From: Acetothermia bacterium UBA3571 | GTDB lineage: Bacteria > Bipolaricaulota > Bipolaricaulia > Bipolaricaulales > Bipolaricaulaceae | Length of the DNA: 6,144 nucleotides | NCBI GenBank assembly: GCA_002375995.1 | Contig: DFNI01000003.1 | Span: 1,649 to 7,792, forward strand | Reading direction: 5' to 3' | In this document: piece after piece, positions 1 through 5,509 of the stretch | How positions within the stretch are numbered: the stretch's first letter is position 1 | How the letters are laid out: every line of letters starts with the position of its first letter | The notes under the pieces: model-generated | Told to the model about the DNA's origin: nothing | What the model saw: only the letters and a program-made list of their open reading frames with translations | The model's database searches: none | Made by a program: the position numbers and the translations under genes

Positions 1-837
1 ATTCCGGACCTCTATGCCATGGTGGAGCGGGGGGAGCGGATCACCTTCCTTACCGCTTACGATTACCCCACTGCCCGCCTCGAGGACCGCGCCGGGATCG
101 ACATGATCCTGGTAGGGGATTCCGGCGCCATGTGCCTTTTGGGGCACGCCACCACCTTGCCGGCGAAGATGGACTTCATGATAGAGATCACCGCGGCGGT
201 ATCCCGGGCAGTGGAGCGGGCGTTCGTGGTGGGAGACATGCCTTATATGTCCTATCAACCATCCAACGAGCTGGCGATAAGGAACGCGGGGAGGTTCATC
301 GCCGAGGGTGGGGCGGATGCGGTGAAGCTCGAGGGCGGGGCCAGGATGGCCGAGCGGGTGGAGGCCATTGTGAAGGCGGGAATCCCGGTGATGGGCCACA
401 TCGGCCTCACCCCCCAGGCAGCGAGCCTGATCGGGGGGCTCAAGGCTCAGGGTAGATCGGCCGAAACGGCCAAACAGCTCATCGAGGACGCGAAGGTCCT
501 GGAGGAGGCCGGGGCGTTCGCCATCCTCCTCGAAGCCATCCCGGCCCGGGTGGCGGAGATCATCGTCAAGAACGCGAAAGTCCCCATCCTCTCCATCGGC
601 TCGGGGGCCGCCTGTCACGGGCAGCTCCTTATCGTCCACGACATCCTCAACCTCTTCGAGGCCTTCACCCCCAAGTTCGTGAAAAAGTACGCCGATGTAG
701 CTTCGGTAATGCTCCGAGCATTTCAGGAATATATTTCCGAGGTGAAATCCGGCAAATTCCCCACGCCGGATCACGAGTACCGCATCCCCAAGGAGGAATG
801 GGAACGCCTGAAGGAGCTTCTGGGTGAAGAGCTTTGA
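1..837 (+). CDS. panB: 3-methyl-2-oxobutanoate hydroxymethyltransferase (5' partial)
   Basis: PanB transfers a hydroxymethyl group from methylenetetrahydrofolate to 3-methyl-2-oxobutanoate, making ketopantoate for pantothenate and CoA; it is a cytoplasmic TIM-barrel enzyme. The frame is open from base 1 and reads IPDLYAM before the first ATG (base 19). Family proteins carry about ten more residues before this point, so the true start lies left of the window. Counting from that Met, visible signatures are LTAYDYPTA (11-19), GDS (33-35) and GDMPYMSY (72-79), whose Asp34 and Asp73 match the metal ligands. KLEGG (103-107) supplies the next acidic ligand, GHIGLTPQ (126-133) follows, and Glu172 in LLEAIPA matches the catalytic Glu. 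GGLKAQGR (139-146) and FTPKFVKKYADV (216-227) are also family-typical. The usual DGQ after the glycine-rich loop reads HGQ (200-202). The C-terminus is complete. Family assignment is very secure. Confidence 0.95.
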   Translation: MPDLYAMVERGERITFLTAYDYPTARLEDRAGIDMILVGDSGAMCLLGHATTLPAKMDFMIEITAAVSRAVERAFVVGDMPYMSYQPSNELAIRNAGRFIAEGGADAVKLEGGARMAERVEAIVKAGIPVMGHIGLTPQAASLIGGLKAQGRSAETAKQLIEDAKVLEEAGAFAILLEAIPARVAEIIVKNAKVPILSIGSGAACHGQLLIVHDILNLFEAFTPKFVKKYADVASVMLRAFQEYISEVKSGKFPTPDHEYRIPKEEWERLKELLGEEL

Positions 838-838
838 G

Positions 839-862
839 GTGCGGCGCCGATGGGGGCCGCAC
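839..862 (+). other. Intercistronic hairpin between panB and the DUF4282 gene
   Basis: GTGCGGC (839-845) and GCCGCAC (856-862) form a perfect 7-bp GC-rich stem with a 10-base loop, starting two bases after the panB stop. No T-run follows, so it does not look like a standard intrinsic terminator. It could stabilise the upstream mRNA end, attenuate transcription or have no role. The remaining bases before the next gene show no convincing promoter. Confidence 0.35.
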
Positions 863-880
863 GATGAGGCGCGGTGTGAA

Positions 881-886
881 AGGAGG
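881..886 (+). promoter_or_regulatory. Strong ribosome binding site that sets the DUF4282 start
   Basis: AGGAGG lies within AAAGGAGGTGA, a near-perfect match to the 16S anti-Shine-Dalgarno sequence, five bases before ATG 892. An in-frame GTG at 886 overlaps the site itself and would leave no room for ribosome binding, so ATG 892 is preferred. Confidence 0.85.
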
Positions 887-891
887 TGAAC

Positions 892-1125
892 ATGAAAAAG
901 TTCAACGATTTCTTGAGGTTCCGTTGGTTCATCACTCCCCAGATCATGCCGGTGATCTTCTGGGTAGGGGTCTTCATCGCCGTGGTGAAGGGCATTGTGG
1001 ACATCGTCTGGGGCGCACGGTTCGGAAATGCCCCCCTCATCACCAGCGGCATTTTTACCTTGATCCTGGGACCCATTTTCGTGCGAATGCTGTGCGAGTG
1101 GTTCCTCACGTTTTTCAAGGGGTGA
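892..1125 (+). CDS. DUF4282 family small membrane protein
   Basis: This is a 77-residue protein of unknown function. It opens with FNDFLRFRWFITPQIM (4-19), the basic, aromatic N-terminal pattern recalled from DUF4282 proteins. A hydrophobic helix follows at about 19-40, then a short loop containing GARFGNAP, then a second helix at about 49-67. That helix ends in LGPIFVRMLCEW (59-70), which resembles the family's conserved C-terminal LGP-(I/L)-hVR-hhxE pattern. Two membrane segments in the cytoplasmic membrane are expected. The length is typical for a stand-alone member and nothing looks truncated. The gene follows panB by 54 bases on the same strand and is probably co-transcribed with it. Proximity does not imply a role in CoA synthesis. 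Family identity rests on pattern recognition; function is unknown. Confidence 0.8.
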   Translation: MKKFNDFLRFRWFITPQIMPVIFWVGVFIAVVKGIVDIVWGARFGNAPLITSGIFTLILGPIFVRMLCEWFLTFFKG

Positions 1126-1231
1126 GAAGTCGTCCGGCTACAGGGCGGGGGCATGGGCCCCTTCCCCTTCGCGTTACTGAGGCCAAGGGGCCACTTCGCA
1201 CCTCGGGAAAAGCTACGGGAGTTCCCAGTCG
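1126..1231. other. Convergent intergenic gap with GC-rich inverted repeats
   Basis: This gap lies between the DUF4282 stop and the mrpD stop, where the two transcription units face each other. It holds GGCCCCTT (1156-1163) and AAGGGGCC (1185-1192), a perfect 8-bp inverted repeat with a 21-base loop. A competing GGGGC/GCCCC hairpin lies at 1148-1161. Neither is followed by a clear T-run on either strand, so a bidirectional terminator is plausible but unproven. No gene is seen here. Confidence 0.35.
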
Positions 1232-2695
1232 TCAGCCGCTCAAGAACTGAAAAAGGAGGAGGGCTAGGGAAGCGAACAGGAGGGCCAACAGGGCTTCCTC
1301 CAGGTGCCATCGCGGAAGGCGCGCGGACAGCCGGGAAAAGGGCCATCCCATCGTGATCCCCGCCGCAGACACCAGTAGCGCCGTTAAGAGCGCCCGGGGA
1401 AGGGCGATGCCCGGAAAGGAGACCAAGCCCCATATACCTGTTCCCGCCACCGCCGCCACCAAGACCCATAGGGCGGGATGCCGTATTTCGAACTTAGGAC
1501 CTTCCCCTAATGGAAGGACCAATAACCTGGCGAACGAGGCCGCCGTGCCCAAGGAAAGTGCTATGAGGACCCCTTTTACCCAGGGCGGGGCCACGGCGGT
1601 GATGAGCCCTTTGGCGGCGTAGCCCGCCAAAGGGGGGACCCCCATAATGGCCAAAGCCCCCAGCCCAAGGAGCGCCCTCGTCTCCCCGGAGATCCTTCCC
1701 ACATGTCTTGGGATCAAGTGGCTTTTCGCTTCCCGTTCCGCTTCGCCTGCGGCCAGGAACAACAGGGCCTTGAACAGGCCGTGGGCCACGGCGTAGGCCA
1801 CCGCCCCCTCCCAGGCCCCGAGGCCGAACCCCAACAGCACATACCCCAGCTGCGACATGGTGGAGTAGGCGAGGAAGACCTTGAGTTTTTTCTCCCAGAA
1901 CATGTGTAGGATCCCCAGGAACCCCGTCACCAAACCCAGCGCCACCAGGACCTCCCCGATCCCAAAGGCGGCGGAGATCCGGGCCAGGGCCACGATCCCC
2001 ATCTTCACCACCAAAGAGGAAAGGAGCGCCGACACCGGGGCCGGGGCGTAACCGTGAGCCACTGGGAGCCACAGAGCATAGAAAAAAACGCCCCCCTTGG
2101 CCGCCGCCCCGGTGAGGAGGAGTGCAATCCCAAGCCTCAAGCCGGGGGCCATCGCGGGAGCCGAGGAAGAGAGCCGGACGAGGGAGAGGGTCTCGGTTTC
2201 CGCGTACACGAACCCTACCCCCAAAAGGTAGAAGATCATCCCGCAACTTGTCAGGATGAGGTATTTAAGGCTCGCCCAAACCTGGGCCGGCTTCCCCTCG
2301 ATCCCCACAAGCAAGAACGCGATGAGGGAAGTGAGCTCGAGCGAGACATACAGGTTGAAGATGTCCTGGGAAAGGACCGTGGAGAGGACCGTGCCGAAAA
2401 GGAGCGTCACCAGTGCGTAGTAGTGCTGAGGGCGGCCGCCCTCCTGGTGGACGAGGAGAATGAGGTGCAAAAACAGGGAAAGCCCCCAGAAGGAGGCGGC
2501 GAGGATGTCGCCCCGCCAGGGGATGGCCCAGTCCCCCAGGCCGAGGTAGCCGGTGGGAAACCCGGGGAACCACAGGGCGTAGGCCACCGTCCCCACGAGC
2601 AGGGCCCCGGCGCTCAACGCGCGAGCCCAAGGAACGAGGAACCCCAGGATCCCGAGGACGAAGTACCCCGCGATCCCGGCCACCGCGGCGGTCAT
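1232..2695 (-). CDS. mrpD: Na+/H+ antiporter subunit MrpD / MbhH-like (proton antiporter-M)
   Basis: This 487-residue polytopic membrane protein belongs to the NuoL/M/N and MrpA/D antiporter family. It is the only large ion-translocating subunit in the window. Visible family features are NLYVSLELTSL (114-124) with the TM5 glutamate Glu120, and Lys200 in GAAAKGG, matching the TM7 lysine. WLPVAHGYAPAPVSALLSSLVVKMG (209-233 region) contains Lys231. KLKVFLAYSTMSQLGY (270-285), AHGLFKALLFLAAG (304-317) with His305 and Lys309, and GVPPLAGYAAKG (352-363) with Lys362 follow. These charged residues form the proton path in the family, and all appear intact. About 14 helices are expected. The start at ATG 2695 overlaps the mrpC stop by four bases, and AGGAGG lies eight bases upstream (2706-2711). 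It is the last gene of the operon. MrpD and MbhH cannot be separated by sequence alone, but the gene order favours an MbhH role. Confidence 0.92.
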   Translation of the reverse strand: MTAAVAGIAGYFVLGILGFLVPWARALSAGALLVGTVAYALWFPGFPTGYLGLGDWAIPWRGDILAASFWGLSLFLHLILLVHQEGGRPQHYYALVTLLFGTVLSTVLSQDIFNLYVSLELTSLIAFLLVGIEGKPAQVWASLKYLILTSCGMIFYLLGVGFVYAETETLSLVRLSSSAPAMAPGLRLGIALLLTGAAAKGGVFFYALWLPVAHGYAPAPVSALLSSLVVKMGIVALARISAAFGIGEVLVALGLVTGFLGILHMFWEKKLKVFLAYSTMSQLGYVLLGFGLGAWEGAVAYAVAHGLFKALLFLAAGEAEREAKSHLIPRHVGRISGETRALLGLGALAIMGVPPLAGYAAKGLITAVAPPWVKGVLIALSLGTAASFARLLVLPLGEGPKFEIRHPALWVLVAAVAGTGIWGLVSFPGIALPRALLTALLVSAAGITMGWPFSRLSARLPRWHLEEALLALLFASLALLLFQFLSG

Positions 2696-3054
2696 CGCTC
2701 CATCTCCTCCTCGGCGGCTTCTTCGAGCCTCCCCGTCTCCTGGGTGTGGAGCCGCTCGGTGAGAGAGATGGCGTAGGCCAGGGATAAGGCCAGGGTGGCG
2801 AAGTGGATCACGATGGCGGTGAGGACCAGGGCCTGGGGCAGGGGATCGGCGCTGGGCACGCCCTCCGGGTACCCCATGAGGGGCGGCCGCGCCCCGGGCC
2901 GGTGGGAGAGGGCCACCAGGAACAGGATCGCTCCTCCGGAAGCCACGTTCAGCCCCAAAAGCTTCCAGATGAGGGAGCGCCTGAGGAGCAGGGCCCCGAA
3001 ACCCAGGGCCACGAGGACGATCCCCAGGGTGGCCGCACTCAACGACGCCGTCAT
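2692..3054 (-). CDS. mrpC: Na+/H+ antiporter subunit MrpC / MbhG (NuoK-like)
   Basis: This 120-residue protein has three predicted helices (about 7-24, 31-50 and 75-97) and matches the MnhC/NuoK family. In complexes of this type the subunit lies in the small-subunit core next to the MbhD/E parts and contributes to the lateral proton path. Diagnostic is DPLPQALVLTAIVI (70-83), followed by FATLALSLA (85-93). The position just after AIVI is His84, where family members usually have Gly or Ser. The tail (about 107-120) is strongly acidic, ending EEAAEEEMER. The start at ATG 3054 overlaps the preceding gene by four bases (ATGA), with GGAG very close upstream. The frame stays open well upstream of ATG 3054, but that stretch lies inside the neighbouring gene and is a shadow. 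Confidence 0.9.
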   Translation of the reverse strand: MTASLSAATLGIVLVALGFGALLLRRSLIWKLLGLNVASGGAILFLVALSHRPGARPPLMGYPEGVPSADPLPQALVLTAIVIHFATLALSLAYAISLTERLHTQETGRLEEAAEEEMER

Positions 3055-3689
3055 ATCTCCCCCCGGTGGGAGCCGAAGTAGTGGAGGACCACCCACGTCC
3101 CCACCGTGACCTCGATCCCGATCAGGAGGTTGAAGAGGACGAGGAGGCCGCTTCCCCGCACCCCGAAAAGCCCGCTCGCCACCCCGAGGACGAGGAGTCC
3201 CCCGATGGCCCCGTACTCCAAAAGCTCCAGGGTCCCCTCGTGGAGCTCGCGGCTCAGGCGTTCTATCCCCTTGGCCATGGCCAAAAGCAACAACCCCGAG
3301 CCGGCGATGGCTCCGGCGGGGAAACCCCCTCCCGGGCCCAGGTGCCCCGAGGCCGCGAGATACAAGGAGAAAACGATCACCACCGGGAGGAGGAGGTCCG
3401 CCATCTCCCGCACCACCCCCCGCTCGGGGACCACCGGCTCCTTCCACCGCGAAAGCGGCGTGAGCGTGTACCGCACCCCCACCATGGCCAAGGCGAAGAC
3501 CATCACCTCCAAGAGCGTATCGTAGAGCCGCGTCCCCAGGACCACCGCCGCCACCCCGTTCTCCGCCCCATAGGCCCGGGCGAGTTTCTCCCAATCGGGG
3601 GAGTCCCCGAGGGGGAAAAGGCCGAACGCCCCGACCAGGAGGATTCCCACAAGGAGCGCCAACACCCCCACCACCGCGGCGATCCTCAC
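3051..3689 (-). CDS. mrpB: MbhE-MnhB fusion subunit of the Mrp/Mbh antiporter
   Basis: This is a 212-residue membrane protein with two modules. Residues 1-78 form an MbhE-like segment, equivalent to the extreme C-terminus of MrpA. A first helix lies at about 4-24, then NGVAAVVLGTRLYDTLLEV (44-62), whose DT-x-x-EV core is typical, and a second helix. Residues 95-205 are an MnhB domain: DLLLPVVIVFSLY (98-110), then GHLGPGGGFPAGAI (115-128), the classic GH-x-x-PGGGF signature, and two further helices. About six helices are expected in total. The GTG start at 3689 overlaps the previous stop by four bases. AGGAGG at 3695-3700, with a five-base spacer, supports it strongly. In mbh operons these modules are usually separate genes (mbhE, mbhF), whereas here they are one. 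Family identity is secure. Confidence 0.88.
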   Translation of the reverse strand: MRIAAVVGVLALLVGILLVGAFGLFPLGDSPDWEKLARAYGAENGVAAVVLGTRLYDTLLEVMVFALAMVGVRYTLTPLSRWKEPVVPERGVVREMADLLLPVVIVFSLYLAASGHLGPGGGFPAGAIAGSGLLLLAMAKGIERLSRELHEGTLELLEYGAIGGLLVLGVASGLFGVRGSGLLVLFNLLIGIEVTVGTWVVLHYFGSHRGEI

Positions 3690-4495
3690 AGATACCTCCT
3701 CACGAGGTCGTCCCACTCGCCGCGTTCCCTGAGCTCCGCCACGACCTCCTCCAGGGTCCGGGCGAGCTCCTCCTCGTCGGGGGCGAAGAGAACGGAGAAG
3801 CTCGTGTCCTCCAGGGGCTCCACCTCCGCCTCCCGGAGCTTTCCCCCGAGGTACATGGTGCGGAGCTCGAGGAGGTTGACCACTACACCCCCGAGCTCCC
3901 CCCGCTCCAGGGCGGAAAGCAAGGCCCCCCGGTGGGGGAAGAGCCGCCCTCCTTTGGGGAGGAGCTCCGCCTCCCGGGAGCCCCGGAGGGCACCCAGGGG
4001 GCCCGGGCCTAAGCGGGCCCGGACGATCCTGGTGGGCAGGAACTCCACCTCGGGGAAATGGGCTTCGGCGGCGGAGGGGATGAGATCCCCCGCGGCGAGG
4101 TCGGCCTCGCTGGTGGAGAGGAGCGCCTGGACTTCGTCCCGCTCCACCCACCGCAGCTCGAGCTCCCGGTGGGTGCGGGTGGAAAGCTCCCGGAGGAGCT
4201 CCCACAAAAGCCCGACGGCCCCCTCTCCCTCCGGGTAGAGGAGCCCGGGGCACTCCACCGCGGCCACCACGATCCTCCCGGTGCGGCGGATGGAAAGGAG
4301 GTACACGAAGGTAACGAGGCCGAAGCCTATCGCGGCCTCGGTCAGGGCCACGTCCGGGGCGGCGAGGGAAAAGTAAAGGCCGGCCAGTACCAGAGAATGC
4401 ACTCCCAAAACGGCGATCCCCCACAGGAGCCGGCGGCGGGTGAGGGCCACGGCCGCCAGCGTCAACGCGAGGACCGAGAGGAGGACAGCGGTCAA
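3686..4495 (-). CDS. MbhD (DUF4040) antiporter subunit fused to a solute-binding-like domain
   Basis: This 269-residue protein has two parts. Residues 1-70 form an MbhD/DUF4040 domain with three helices (about 2-18, 24-44 and 51-68). It carries the diagnostic LAAPDVALTEAAIGFGLVT (44-62), matching the corresponding C-terminal part of MrpA. Residues 74-269 are soluble and resemble a family 3 periplasmic solute-binding domain. The first lobe runs from RIVVAAVECPGLLYPEGEG, through a Glu/Arg-rich helix, to SEADLAAGDLIPSAAEAHFP (129-148) and VEFLPT. The second lobe includes ALLSALERGELGGVVVNLLE (191-210), and the end is RERGEWDDLVRRYL, the usual last helix. TTG 4495 is chosen because it overlaps the mrpG stop (TTGA), has AAGGAG at 4501-4506 with a five-base spacer, and begins at the known N-terminus of DUF4040. 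No signal peptide precedes the soluble part. The first domain is secure; the second rests on pattern recognition, and its ligand is unknown. Confidence 0.85.
   Translation of the reverse strand: MTAVLLSVLALTLAAVALTRRRLLWGIAVLGVHSLVLAGLYFSLAAPDVALTEAAIGFGLVTFVYLLSIRRTGRIVVAAVECPGLLYPEGEGAVGLLWELLRELSTRTHRELELRWVERDEVQALLSTSEADLAAGDLIPSAAEAHFPEVEFLPTRIVRARLGPGPLGALRGSREAELLPKGGRLFPHRGALLSALERGELGGVVVNLLELRTMYLGGKLREAEVEPLEDTSFSVLFAPDEEELARTLEEVVAELRERGEWDDLVRRYL
3695..3700 (-). promoter_or_regulatory. Ribosome binding site for the MbhE-MnhB gene
   Basis: On the - strand AGGAGG sits five bases before GTG 3689, inside the last codons of the MbhD fusion gene. It fixes the GTG as the start and shows that the gene can recruit ribosomes as well as being coupled to its neighbour. 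Confidence 0.75.
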
Positions 4496-4785
4496 CCCCC
4501 CTCCTTGGGCGGATGCCTCCGCAGGAACGCCCCTTTGGCGATGGCGTGGGTGGCCACTGGCCCAGTGAAGAGGAAAAGGACCGCGAGGATCCCCAGCACC
4601 CCGAGCTCCCACCCCCAACCGGAAAGGAGCGAAAGCCCGAGGAGGAAGGAGAACGCCCCGCCCACGTCCCCCACCCCGGCGGCCTGGAGCCGGGAGTAGG
4701 GGTCCCGGAATCGGAGGAACCCCACGCCCCCCAGGAAAAGGAGCACGGTCCCGAGGACCATGAGGGCCGTGGCCAGCGCCCTCAC
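4492..4785 (-). CDS. mrpG: Na+/H+ antiporter subunit MrpG / MbhC
   Basis: This is a 97-residue MnhG-family protein with three predicted helices (about 3-24, 40-56 and 60-78). Its role is as one of the small membrane subunits of the Mrp/Mbh antiporter, needed for assembly and activity. The signature GVGFLRFRDPYSRLQAAG (20-37) corresponds to the family pattern G-hhGLLRFPDhYTRLHAA. TGPVATHAIAKGAF (74-87) corresponds to the family TAPVA-x-HA-h-x-RAA. The C-terminal tail RRHPPKEGG is short and basic. GTG 4785 is chosen because it overlaps the mrpF stop by four bases (GTGA), begins immediately before the first helix and has a G-rich upstream GGAG. It lies between mrpF and the MbhD fusion in the usual mbh order. 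Length is normal. Confidence 0.92.
   Translation of the reverse strand: MRALATALMVLGTVLLFLGGVGFLRFRDPYSRLQAAGVGDVGGAFSFLLGLSLLSGWGWELGVLGILAVLFLFTGPVATHAIAKGAFLRRHPPKEGG
4501..4506 (-). promoter_or_regulatory. Ribosome binding site that sets the TTG start of the MbhD fusion
   Basis: On the - strand AAGGAG is separated from TTG 4495 by five G bases. There is no ATG or GTG near the known DUF4040 N-terminus in this frame, so this site is the main evidence for the rare TTG start. Confidence 0.75.
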
Positions 4786-5033
4786 CGCTCCCCCCTCTCC
4801 CCGAACCGGGCCAAAAGCACCGCCCCCAGGAAGCCCAGGAGGGCGTAGGCCAACGCCACGTCCAAAAGCACCGCTTTCCCTCCCTGGATCCCCTCCGCCG
4901 CCAGCGCCAGGGCCACCCGGACATTGAGGCTATTGGCCCCCGCCACCCGGTCCCAGAAGGTGGGCCCCCGCCACAGCCGCACCAGGGGGAGGGCGGCGCT
5001 CGCGAGAACCGCGATCCCAAAGGCGCCCATCAT
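4782..5033 (-). CDS. mrpF: Na+/H+ antiporter subunit MrpF / MbhB
   Basis: This is an 83-residue MnhF-family membrane protein with three expected helices (about 3-20, 35-50 and 55-76). It carries RLWRGPTFWDRVAGANSLNV (19-38), matching the family's RGPs-x-x-DRV signature. LLDVALAYALLGFLGAVLLARF (57-78 region) matches the C-terminal helix with its DVAL and FhGTVhLARY-like end. The subunit belongs to the small-subunit group at the MrpE/F/G end of the complex. Two ATGs lie in tandem at 5033 and 5030. The first is chosen because it gives the ATGA overlap with the mrpE stop, like every other junction in this operon. The long open frame to the right of this start is a shadow of mrpE and ribD. Length is typical. 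Confidence 0.9.
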   Translation of the reverse strand: MMGAFGIAVLASAALPLVRLWRGPTFWDRVAGANSLNVRVALALAAEGIQGGKAVLLDVALAYALLGFLGAVLLARFGERGER

Positions 5034-5509
5034 CCCGCGAGGGCCCGGAGGATCCGCTGCATCGCCCCCACCTCCGGGAGATGGGGTCCCCGCGGAACGC
5101 GGAGGCAATGGACGTAGAGGATCTCCCGCTCCGCCAAGATGGCAATAGTGCCGGGGGAGGCGGTGATGGCGAGGATCAAGAGGAGCCGCGAAAGGTCGCT
5201 TTCCACCTCCAGGGGGACGGCGATGATCCCGGGGTCCGTGCGGCCGCGGAGGATGGCCCCCGCGGTCCGAACCACCCCCCGCGCTACGCCCAAAAGGAAA
5301 AGCGCGGTGAAGAGGCCCCAGAGATCGAGCCTGTACCAAACTCCGGCCTTGAACCCCTGGCCCGCCTTCCTCCATCCCACGAGCCCCCCCACCAAGAGAA
5401 CGCACCAGAACCCGGATACGAGGACGGGCAAGGAAGTAGAGCGCCAGAGGAGAACCCAAATCCCCCAGAGAACCCCCCCGGCCACCGCCGTGACCAAAAG
5501 GCCCCTCAC
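5030..5509 (-). CDS. mrpE: Na+/H+ antiporter subunit MrpE / MbhA
   Basis: This is a 159-residue MnhE-family protein. Hydrophobic helices lie at about 3-22 and 27-46, with a third around 62-80 near the basic GVARGVVRTAGAILRGR (74-90). A cytoplasmic domain follows. Diagnostic is DLSRLLLILAITASPGTIAI (105-124), equivalent to the family's L-x-x-hITLTPGT-hTh, then EREILYVHCL (127-136), matching the conserved LYVH strand. The tail ends GAMQRILRALAG, a typical amphipathic end. GTG 5509 overlaps the ribD stop by four bases and has G-rich GGAG upstream; the next residues RGLLVTAVAGG begin the first helix. It is the first antiporter gene after ribD, which is the mbhA position. Confidence 0.9.
   Translation of the reverse strand: MRGLLVTAVAGGVLWGIWVLLWRSTSLPVLVSGFWCVLLVGGLVGWRKAGQGFKAGVWYRLDLWGLFTALFLLGVARGVVRTAGAILRGRTDPGIIAVPLEVESDLSRLLLILAITASPGTIAILAEREILYVHCLRVPRGPHLPEVGAMQRILRALAG

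Noticed and set aside
19..21. ATG 19 as the panB start
   Set aside because: The frame is open to base 1 with plausible PanB-like residues before it, and the family N-terminus is longer. No ribosome site precedes the ATG.
771..1469. Long - strand open frame spanning the DUF4282 gene and the convergent gap
   Set aside because: It has no recognisable domain, is Arg/Pro/Ser-rich, and lies antisense to panB's end, DUF4282 and part of mrpD. It is a frame left open by high GC content.
3055..3594. Upstream extension of the mrpC frame to 3594
   Set aside because: The added region is a Gly/Arg-rich shadow of the MnhB gene. The conserved MrpC N-terminus begins at ATG 3054.
3971..4020. Palindrome CTCCCGGGAG (3971-3980) and inverted repeat GGGCCCG/CGGGCCC (3999-4020)
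   Set aside because: Both lie inside the solute-binding-like coding region and are expected by chance from Gly/Pro/Arg codons in GC-rich DNA. No regulatory context is seen.
3066..4238. 390-codon + strand open frame antisense to the MbhE-MnhB and MbhD fusion genes
   Set aside because: Its composition is charged and low-complexity (His, Pro, Glu, Arg), with no family motif. The opposite strand carries clear conserved proteins with ribosome sites.
3690..4424. Upstream extension of the MbhE-MnhB frame to ATG 4424
   Set aside because: The extension is Gly/Pro/Arg-rich and is the shifted frame of the MbhD fusion gene. GTG 3689 has an AGGAGG site and starts at the first helix.
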